Shown: positions 26,190 to 33,551 of the stretch, piece by piece
How the letters are laid out: every line of letters starts with the position of its first letter
Position numbering within the stretch: position 1 is the stretch's first letter
Assembly: GCA_029261235.1 (NCBI GenBank)
Contig: JAJDBS010000065.1
Coordinates: forward strand, 1 to 64,000
Length of the DNA stretch: 64,000 bases
Reading direction: 5' to 3'
Origin: Nitrospirales bacterium
GTDB taxonomy: Bacteria > Nitrospirota > Nitrospiria > Nitrospirales > UBA8639
The notes under the pieces: model-generated
Database searches by the model: none
Told to the model about the DNA's origin: nothing
Seen by the model: the letters and a program-made list of their open reading frames with translations, nothing else
Program-made: the position numbers and the translations under genes

Positions 26190-26675
26190 ATGTTACCATC
26201 AAAAAAAGAATGGAGTTATTTCCTACTAGGTTCGATTTTAGCAACTGCGTTTTTTTCGGTAGATGTTTCTAAAGCAGAAACGTTCGTTGATGATTTTGTC
26301 GAATCCATTCGGGACAGTGGAATGGCTTTTGGGCATCGAAAGCATGGGGACGTCGACATGCGGTTTCGTATTCAGCCAGGACCAACATCTAGCGTGTTGC
26401 AATTTGGAAACGGGCAGTCTCCACCCTTCGCTTCAATAGAAGCCATTGAAGTGGCTAACCAAACCCGAGGTTTATTTGAGTTTGGTGCAGGTACAGCTAA
26501 TGCCGGTCGACCCATAGGGATTACCTTAAATGATCGTCAGACAGCTTCGATTTCCTTATCAGTAGATAACGGCAAACTTGTGATTCGTGATGAACGACGA
26601 GGCACCAATCATATCATGGCTATTATTGACTCAAATGGCATTGAGTTTCCTCAGGTTGGTCAATCCTTTCCCTGA
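26190..26675 (+). CDS. Secreted protein of unknown function
   Basis: A 161-residue protein with a signal peptide (KKEWSYFLLGSILATAFFSV, cleavage near SKAE). The mature part has no cysteines and no sorting tail. Its segments TRGLFEFGAGTANAGRPIGITLNDRQTASISLSVDNGKLVIRDE suggest a beta-rich fold. I do not recognise the family. GGAG lies about ten bases before the ATG. It stands alone between the IS3 remnant and the P-loop kinase gene, with its own candidate promoter and two hairpins behind it, so it is probably a single-gene unit. Confidence 0.75.
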   Translation: MLPSKKEWSYFLLGSILATAFFSVDVSKAETFVDDFVESIRDSGMAFGHRKHGDVDMRFRIQPGPTSSVLQFGNGQSPPFASIEAIEVANQTRGLFEFGAGTANAGRPIGITLNDRQTASISLSVDNGKLVIRDERRGTNHIMAIIDSNGIEFPQVGQSFP

Positions 26676-26703
26676 TAGTTTCAGCTAGTTTTGTTGAAAA
26701 ATT

Positions 26704-26735
26704 CTGGGCCCTTCTCCCTAAGGACAAGGGCCCAG
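26704..26735 (+). terminator. Hairpin after secreted protein gene
   Basis: Perfect 10-bp arms CTGGGCCCTT (26704-26713) and AAGGGCCCAG (26726-26735) with a 12-base loop, 29 bases after the stop. The following sequence TTCTCATG is only weakly T-rich, so termination may be partial. Confidence 0.6.
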
Positions 26736-26808
26736 TTCTCATGCCTGCCCAGTCTTACTAAAACCATCTAAAGCCTATCATTCATTCAAACGCTTTCTTC
26801 TTAGCCCT

Positions 26809-26831
26809 CCTTATGTGAATAAGGCTTTTTT
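26809..26831 (+). terminator. Short intrinsic terminator
   Basis: Six-bp arms CCTTAT/ATAAGG (26809-26814, 26819-26824) around a GTGA tetraloop, then C and six T residues. It is a second stop signal downstream of the secreted protein gene, before the kinase gene. Confidence 0.6.
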
Positions 26832-26936
26832 AATATCATTAGCCTAAAACATATACGAGAACAACAGAATGCTCCCCGTCCCTAGCTATCAATTGATTAA
26901 GCTTCTTTCTGTCTTATTAATAAATCAAATGCCTTA

Positions 26937-27650
26937 TTGGAAGATCGACTGATTTTTCAATATGCCCAGTTGGGTAAAGATATACTTATGCTTCCAGCGT
27001 CTGGCCGTCACACTCAAAAGTTTATTTTTCTAACTGGCGTTGACGGAGTCGGTAAAACTGTTCTTTCTAGATGGCTTTCAGCATTTTTCCTGAATCAAGG
27101 ATTACACGTTCAAACAGTCTGGTCACGTTTTAATAATTACACCTCAAAACCTCTCTTAGCCATTACTCGGCTTACAGGACATAATCGCTATGAAACTATT
27201 AGTGGGAAAAAAGTTGGATTCCACGATTTCCAGAATTTATATGTCTTCCGCGAGATTTTTGCATTTTTGCAAATGATCGACGTGAATGTCGCCACATGGC
27301 AAAAAATAAAGCGAGGCTCACCTTGCGATGTAGTCATTGGAGAGCGAGGGCCTTGGGATACACTGGTCGACGTGATGGCAGACACTAATCTGTCCAATCT
27401 TCCACAAACATGGCTGGGGAAACTCTATACCGTCCAAATGCCCAATTCTGTTGAGATGCTTTTAATAGACCGGACCTACGACAAGATCATCCACACTCGC
27501 CCAGAACTGATTCACGATATACACTTGCAAACTCGCCTAGAGTACTATCGAACACTCGGGGAGCAACAGGGCTGGACGATTATTGACAATAACGGTTCAT
27601 TTGAAAGCACCCAATCACAAATCTTGAAAACCCTCCATCTGAATCAGTAA
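26937..27650 (+). CDS. Thymidylate kinase-like P-loop protein
   Basis: The 237-residue protein has Walker A GVDGVGKTVLS (about 34-44), a catalytic-type acidic motif VVIGERGPWDTLVDVM and a C-terminal part resembling nucleotide monophosphate kinases. Similar stand-alone kinases occur in polysaccharide loci, where their substrate is unknown. The start is unsure: TTG 26937 as given, or ATG 26988; neither has a clear Shine-Dalgarno. The roughly 260 bases to the next gene contain only a small unsupported open frame. The true housekeeping tmk is not expected here, so a specialised role is likely. Confidence 0.7.
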   Translation: MEDRLIFQYAQLGKDILMLPASGRHTQKFIFLTGVDGVGKTVLSRWLSAFFLNQGLHVQTVWSRFNNYTSKPLLAITRLTGHNRYETISGKKVGFHDFQNLYVFREIFAFLQMIDVNVATWQKIKRGSPCDVVIGERGPWDTLVDVMADTNLSNLPQTWLGKLYTVQMPNSVEMLLIDRTYDKIIHTRPELIHDIHLQTRLEYYRTLGEQQGWTIIDNNGSFESTQSQILKTLHLNQ

Positions 27651-27908
27651 CAGACGGTAAAAATGCTCTCTTTGATTTTATTGATGCCATGGTTATTTCG
27701 TTTTAACTTAACCCGCAAACTCAACAAGCTCGAACAGGGCGAGAGAAATCAAAACACTAGAACAAAAATTATTCCCTTACCAGAATATGGTAAAGAGAAC
27801 AAATCCATCCATTTCATTAAGATGGAGATCTATGCTTCGGTTATATACACAAAGGTTAAAATCTTCATCGATGCGTAAAATAGTTGCACACATGTCTCTT
27901 GCCCGATC

Positions 27909-29054
27909 ATGAGCAAAACCACAATTATCATGGCCTACCAAACCAACCTTGATCCCGGAGAACAGGGAGGCGGAAATCGCTACGTTCAAACTCTCGTGCA
28001 TTTCCTTTCTGATCGTGGCTGGCCTATATGTTTTCTTGGCAAAGGCGTCTACACACCTACCTCTCACGCAAATATCCAATTCATCCCTATCGCCCCCTAC
28101 TCAGCTAAGTGGCCTAGAGTGTTCGGCGGCATCATATCTTACTTACTCCGTCACCGCCTGCCAACATCATCTATTGCGCATATTCATCGGGCGTATTTTG
28201 CCATCCCGTTCGTATTGGTTTCTCCAAGAACAAAATTGGTGTGCACACTTCATGGGGATACTCTCTTGCGGCTACAGGAAAAGAGCCAACTGCTGAAGTG
28301 GCTCGTCACCCCTTTCTTTCGAACCATCGAAATCAGTTGCTTAGCCAGTATTGACCACATCATTGCCGTTGATGCGCAGACGGCAGCAAAGTTTCAGGCA
28401 AGATACCCTTACCAATGGCTTTCCAAGAAATTGACCGTCATCCCATCGTTTGTCGATGACTCCTTTGCAATTACTACGACATGTGAAGAGGCCAGGTCAC
28501 ATTTCCAAATCACTCCAGATCAACTCGTCATTCTTTTTGTTGGAAGGTTAGCGCCAATTAAGAATATCCCTTTCCTCCTTCGTTCATTCCTCCACATTGA
28601 ACAACGCCTTCCTAATGCCATTTTGCTTATTGCAGGAACAGGTGAGGCAGAAATTGAAATCAAGCAATACGCGACAAACCTTGGATTGAAAAATGTGCGC
28701 TTTCTTGGCACAGTCCATCATTCTGCCATGCCCACGCTCATGGCTGCCGCAGATGTGCTCACCCTTTGCTCTCAGAGCGAAGCCAGTCCGATTGTGATCA
28801 AAGAAGCCTTGGTCATCGGACTTCCTGTCGTCACCACACGTGTGGGTGACGTTGGCTCTCTCATTGATTCACCGGAAAAAGGTAGTATTGTGGAAGAAGA
28901 TGAACAGATCTTCGCCAACGCTATTTTAGCTCAACTTTCTCTTCGAACATTGAGGCTGACCACTTCATCGACCCTACCGGAACATTCCCACTTTTCCGCC
29001 AAAACCCTGGGCAAGCAAATTGAAACAATCTACCATGACCTTTCAACAAAATAA
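27909..29054 (+). CDS. GT4-family glycosyltransferase
   Basis: A 381-residue GT-B enzyme. The N-terminal domain starts TTIIMAYQTNLDPGEQGGGNRYVQTLV with the Gly-rich acceptor loop and has CTLHGDTLLRLQEKS; the C-terminal domain has ILFVGRLAPIKNIPFLLRSF, LIAGTGEAE and the E-x7-E type region CSQSEASPIVIKEALVIGLPVVTT. Specific sugars cannot be inferred. It precedes the flippase gene by 17 bases and is probably co-transcribed with it. Confidence 0.9.
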   Translation: MSKTTIIMAYQTNLDPGEQGGGNRYVQTLVHFLSDRGWPICFLGKGVYTPTSHANIQFIPIAPYSAKWPRVFGGIISYLLRHRLPTSSIAHIHRAYFAIPFVLVSPRTKLVCTLHGDTLLRLQEKSQLLKWLVTPFFRTIEISCLASIDHIIAVDAQTAAKFQARYPYQWLSKKLTVIPSFVDDSFAITTTCEEARSHFQITPDQLVILFVGRLAPIKNIPFLLRSFLHIEQRLPNAILLIAGTGEAEIEIKQYATNLGLKNVRFLGTVHHSAMPTLMAAADVLTLCSQSEASPIVIKEALVIGLPVVTTRVGDVGSLIDSPEKGSIVEEDEQIFANAILAQLSLRTLRLTTSSTLPEHSHFSAKTLGKQIETIYHDLSTK

Positions 29055-29071
29055 GCAAGGGTGTCGTTTTC

Positions 29072-30355
29072 GTGGCTTCATTAAATTTCGAATCGTTTTC
29101 TTTTAAAGAAGCCCGTGGCTTCCTCGAGAATACGGCATTTCTCATGGCAGGCAAGATCGTTTTTTCGGTGGGAAGCTTTTTTGTCTTTCTTCTTCTTGCC
29201 CGCGTTCTAACGGTTTCTGACTTAGGATTCTATGCCTTTCTTACCGCTATCGCATCCCTCTTGATGGTAGTGGGAAACTGGGGAACCACGGAGTATCTCT
29301 TTCAGCAGGGGGCCACAGCTCGAAATCGCTTAGAAGAGCTCACTGGCATCGCCTTAACGGCTAAGTTCCTCCATGGTCTTGCTTTGGGGTTTTTAGCAGT
29401 TATTTTTCTCTATTTTTCAAAAGGACAATTTTCCCAAGCTCTCGTTGGGCTCCTGGTCATCCTGACCTTTCTCATTGACTCTTTCCAAATTACCCTTTTA
29501 GTGGCTTTTCGGGCACAACAATATACCGCTTTTGAAGGATGGCTCCTTCCAGTCTCCGTGATCCTACGACTCTTCCTCGTCTACCTTTTAACGAAGTTTT
29601 CGCCAGAGCTCTCCTTTGCCATACTCGGTATCGCCCTCGCCAATCTCATCAGTTTCCTTATTACTCTGCACACTTACTTTCGGCAAAGAGACCTTTCACT
29701 GCCCATTCCTTCTTTTCCTAAATTATCGGCAACGCTTGGAGCATCATCCTCGTTTGCATTTCTAGCATTCGTTGGTGTCGGCAATGACCAAGCTACTACT
29801 ATTCTCTTGGGTTTTTTGAGTACTGAACAAGAAACGGCGATGTTTGCAGTTCCTGCAAAAATTTTTCAGGGTTTAGTCATATTCCCTTCCGCTCTGTATA
29901 CCGTCATTCAACCGCCATTGGTCAAACTCTACAATTTACATCCCGAACGTTGGCGCCTTCGCTGCCAACAAATCTTCCTGGGTTGCCTCATGTTATCCTT
30001 CGTTCTTGCTTTAAGTTTATTTTTGTTTGCTCCCTACATTCTCCAAGCAGGATTCGGCGCAAGATATGCCGCATCCATTCCTATCCTAGAGGTCTTTGCT
30101 ATCGTATTCTTCTTTAATTTCCTCTGGAAAACTGCCTTTATTCCTCTATTCATCAGTTCAAACCTGGTCAATGTTTTAACTAAAATTTCTTTCGTTGCTT
30201 TAATAGTGAATATTTTGGCAAATATATTTTTCATCCCCCGTTTGGGAGGAATGGGAGCAGTCTATGCCCTGCTGTGCACAGAAGTTACGTCTCTCATATT
30301 GGGAATCTCTTTTCTCCTCTTACGGTTACAACATGCAGATAAAGAAATCCGTTAA
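29072..30355 (+). CDS. Wzx-type oligosaccharide flippase
   Basis: The 427-residue protein has about 12 membrane helices and the polysaccharide-biosynthesis (MOP/Wzx) pattern, including FLENTAFLMAGKIVFSVGSFFVFLLLARVL at the first helix and QIFLGCLMLSF, AGFGARYAASIPILEVFA further on. It would flip the undecaprenyl-linked repeat unit to the periplasm for polymerisation by the ligase-like protein. The start is a GTG giving MASLNFESFSF. It is the last forward polysaccharide gene; the next gene converges on it after 98 bases. Confidence 0.88.
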   Translation: MASLNFESFSFKEARGFLENTAFLMAGKIVFSVGSFFVFLLLARVLTVSDLGFYAFLTAIASLLMVVGNWGTTEYLFQQGATARNRLEELTGIALTAKFLHGLALGFLAVIFLYFSKGQFSQALVGLLVILTFLIDSFQITLLVAFRAQQYTAFEGWLLPVSVILRLFLVYLLTKFSPELSFAILGIALANLISFLITLHTYFRQRDLSLPIPSFPKLSATLGASSSFAFLAFVGVGNDQATTILLGFLSTEQETAMFAVPAKIFQGLVIFPSALYTVIQPPLVKLYNLHPERWRLRCQQIFLGCLMLSFVLALSLFLFAPYILQAGFGARYAASIPILEVFAIVFFFNFLWKTAFIPLFISSNLVNVLTKISFVALIVNILANIFFIPRLGGMGAVYALLCTEVTSLILGISFLLLRLQHADKEIR

Positions 30356-30453
30356 TCTTTTCTTTAGCAAAAGTATTATGCAGTACAATTGATGAGTGCA
30401 TAAAATATCCCCGAAGCACACTACCGGGAATCGAAATCATTCAAGCGTTTAAA

Positions 30454-32169
30454 CTAAAACATCCGAACATTCTGCGGTGTGAGTGGAGGATCCGTATCCG
30501 GGGTATTAATGAGGGAATTTTTTTGATAAATCGCTTGCAGGAGAGCTATCGCTTCAGGATCCATCGGCTTGTAAGCCGCAAATGTGGGATCGACCACTAG
30601 CTTCGTTTGTTCTAACCCAAACCCTTCGAGATCTGTTCTTTGATAATATGTTCCTCCAATGTAATACTCGTTGCCGGCAAGGAGCTTTCCCCAATTGGAA
30701 TCCATGCTAAGGTTTGGGTTATTGTGAAGCGTCCGACTAAAATACATTCCGGTTGAGCTTGCATTAGCATTCTCTTCCAAATAGACGATATTATTTTTCA
30801 CGTTTCCATTTTTTGAAAAATCATCGGCATACGGCGTGATGACGCTGATCCCAATTTGTTTTGCAGAGCTGTGCTTAGAATAAATGACGTTCCCTTCAAT
30901 TGCATTTAACCCAGAATATTCAGTATTTTTATACCCCGCTACGCTAATGGCAGAACTTTTATTCGTCCCTTGCGCATTGGAAAGGTTGTACTCATTCACC
31001 ACATTATTCCGAATGATACTTCCATAACCTTGCGCACTATAGGACACTAATATTCCTCCTGCTGCAGAATTTTTCACATAGTTTCGCTCAACAAGAACAT
31101 GGCTTGCCTCAAAAACGGAAATGGCCCAATCTCCTGCATTTTTTTGATCATGGATGTTTCCATTTCCCTCAACTCGATTATTGATAATTTTTGCCCGTGC
31201 ACCCTGCACTCCAATGCCTCCACGATCGCCTTCGAAATAGATTGTCCCATTCAACCTTGAAGTCGAGCCTTCAATGAGACCGTCAGTCGCTGTCGATTGC
31301 AGAATATATAGGCCTGTCGAACGATTGTGTTCAGCCAAAGAATTGGAAATTCTACAAAACGGCGCCCCGTCACACACGATTCCGAACACTCCTGAAAATC
31401 TGGCCGTAATATCCTCGACACTACTATGTTGGCCTCGGATTAACACCAAACCAACTGACCAAGGGGAAGCCAGCATAAAATCAATCCCTTGGACATGTAC
31501 ATGATCTCCTTGAATGATAAATGGATTCGTCAAGTGTGACACTTCAAAATCCAAGTCTTTTGGAGTCATGCCTATTTTAGGACGGTATATCAATTCACGA
31601 ATGCCAGCAGCATTTTCAGTGGTAAAATGATCCTCCCCAAGAGATCCAACGGCTTCACCCTTTACAAGAGGCTGATACGTTGTCGGATTGTGGCTCCCAT
31701 CCCCGCGTACAACGATGGGAATAGAAGAAAATGCCGACGAAGCACCAAGGGGTAAACGCCATTCTCCATTTCCTTCATTGGTCCATGCGGCATCCCGACC
31801 GACATACATCCCTCCAGATAAAATTGGAGGTGCTCCTTCACCAAAGGTACTCACATTGATTGGATCGCTCTCCGTTCCTGAGGACACGACCTGCATGGAC
31901 TCCCGCCATATCTGCCCACGCTTGAGGAGAATTGTATCTCCAGGTTGAAACGATGTTTGATGTATCAGTTGTAAGGACTTCCAGGAAGCTGTACTAGCAA
32001 GACCCGTATTGGTATCGCTCCCCAATTCCTGATCCACATAATATGTTGCAGCCTGAGCTAAATCACCACAGGCCAATAACGCCAGCATGAGACTATAAGA
32101 AATAAAGAGAAAACACTTCCTTGGTGAACGACTCATCGACTGATGCTTCATTTTGGGAAAATCATTCAT
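30454..32169 (-). CDS. Secreted right-handed beta-helix protein, possibly truncated
   Basis: The chosen ATG (32169) has GAGAGG upstream; the first residues lead into a signal peptide ending LAQAATYYVD, a common start for parallel beta-helix proteins. About 350 residues follow with repeated hydrophobic/Asn patterns such as AKIINNRVEGNGN, HVLVERNYVKNSA, GSIIRNNVVNEYN and NGNVKNNIVYLEENA. Such proteins are polysaccharide lyases, epimerases or binding proteins; no catalytic site is evident. The end TDPPLTPQNVRMF resembles the first strand of a fibronectin type III domain, so a C-terminal part may be lost. It probably acts on the locus polysaccharide. Confidence 0.8.
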   Translation of the reverse strand: MNDFPKMKHQSMSRSPRKCFLFISYSLMLALLACGDLAQAATYYVDQELGSDTNTGLASTASWKSLQLIHQTSFQPGDTILLKRGQIWRESMQVVSSGTESDPINVSTFGEGAPPILSGGMYVGRDAAWTNEGNGEWRLPLGASSAFSSIPIVVRGDGSHNPTTYQPLVKGEAVGSLGEDHFTTENAAGIRELIYRPKIGMTPKDLDFEVSHLTNPFIIQGDHVHVQGIDFMLASPWSVGLVLIRGQHSSVEDITARFSGVFGIVCDGAPFCRISNSLAEHNRSTGLYILQSTATDGLIEGSTSRLNGTIYFEGDRGGIGVQGARAKIINNRVEGNGNIHDQKNAGDWAISVFEASHVLVERNYVKNSAAGGILVSYSAQGYGSIIRNNVVNEYNLSNAQGTNKSSAISVAGYKNTEYSGLNAIEGNVIYSKHSSAKQIGISVITPYADDFSKNGNVKNNIVYLEENANASSTGMYFSRTLHNNPNLSMDSNWGKLLAGNEYYIGGTYYQRTDLEGFGLEQTKLVVDPTFAAYKPMDPEAIALLQAIYQKNSLINTPDTDPPLTPQNVRMF

Positions 32170-32385
32170 GGTAGCCTCTCCAATCCTGTATCCATTTAAC
32201 AATGTAACTGGACCTTACCAAAAACATGAAGAACATTTACCAACGACAGCAATGAGATAGGAATGGATCATATCTCTGCCTTGGCGGCCCATACTTGCAC
32301 TACTGTTTCGGAAGGATCCACAATTACTTTACCCACATTTTTTGCCTTTGCTTTCGTGCACTTGGATATAGTCAACGCCCTTGAA

Positions 32386-33444
32386 TTCACATCATACGTG
32401 CACCACCTCACCGGTTAGCTAACTGGTACAATTACTGGCGAACGTAAGGAGGAGATGCCCAATGCCAATGAACATGACTCAGCTGAGCCAAGAAGAACGG
32501 TATCATCTGTACACCATAAAGAAGCAAGCCATCTCTCTTCGGGACATTGCGAAGAGAATAGGGCGGTGCCACACGACCCTGAGTCGGGAACTCAAACGCC
32601 ACACCGGCCAAAAAGGCTATCGCGATCAATAAGCCCATACCATGGCCCATCGCCGACATCAGGAGAAACCTCAAGCGGTGAAGATGACGGAGCCAGTAAG
32701 CGCCTATTACCACAAGAAACTACAATCATAGTGGAGCCCCGAGCAAATTTGTGGACGATTACGGCTAGAGCAAGACATCTCGCTCAGCCCAGAAATTATC
32801 TATCGATTCGTACTCAAGAACCAACAGCACGGGGGAGAGCTCTCTCGCTACTTACGGAACCAAGCTCAGCCATGTCGAAAGCGCTCTGGGGTAAAATATT
32901 CTCGAGGCACCACTCCCGGTCTCGTGGATAGTGCCAATCGACCTGCCATGGTGGAAACGCGGTGACGAGTGGGAGATTAGGAAGCCGATCTCATCTTGGG
33001 CAAGGATGACCACAAAGCCATCGTGTCTGTGGCCGAACGACGGGCACGACTCTTTCTCGCCCTCCCAATCGTGCGAAAAACGACGGAAGTGAGCACGTTC
33101 TTAGCCACATTGAAGGACTGGGTTCATCCCATCACGTATGACAATGGGCGAGAATTCAGCGGCCATGCTGCCATGGCCCAAGACTTGGGTGATCAGGGAT
33201 TCTTCGCTCGGCCTTATCGCAGTTTGGAACGGGGCTTAAATGAGAAGAGTAATGGATTAATGCTCAAGATTTCCCCAAAAGCATACAGCTGCATATGGTG
33301 TCGAACAAAGAGGTCGCGGCCGTGGTGAAAGCTATAAATCATCGCCCACGAAAATGCTTGAAAATTCAAACCCCGCGGGGTGTTTACTCAGCTGACACAA
33401 TCAAAGAGGAAAATAATAACCCATGGTGCACTTATGGGTTGAAG
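32386..33444 (+). mobile_element. IS30-family insertion sequence, inactivated
   Basis: From ATG 32462 the frame reads MTQLSQEERYHLYTIKKQ and IGRCHTTLSRELKRH (the IS30 helix-turn-helix), WSPEQICGRLR, EADLILGKDDHKAIVSVAERR, TYDNGREFSGH and ERGLNEKSNGL (DDE part). In-frame stops occur at 32630-32632, 32729-32731, 32963-32965 and 32978-32980, the last replacing the Trp of the GDWEAD motif. One base is lost near 33270, after which NHRPRKCLKIQTP continues in another frame. Outer repeats at 32386-32403 and 33427-33444 match at 14 of 18 positions, ending in GTGCAC. Dead element, between the beta-helix gene and glnD. Confidence 0.85.
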
Positions 33445-33551
33445 TTGCCGAAAATAATTTTGTGTATTCCAATTGGCTATTAAGCAATTGGACTTTATCC
33501 AGGAAACGCATATCCCACTTCTCTCAACGCGATGCTAGGCTTAATAACATA

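Noticed and set aside
27663-27878. 71-residue open frame between the kinase and glycosyltransferase genes
   Set aside because: No homology, no ribosome site, and AT-rich random-looking composition.
1-33500. All broken genes being long-read indel errors
   Set aside because: Several lesions are single in-frame nonsense codons with unshifted frames on both sides (fcl, wza, IS30), and long genes between them are intact. Read checks are still needed for the frameshifts.
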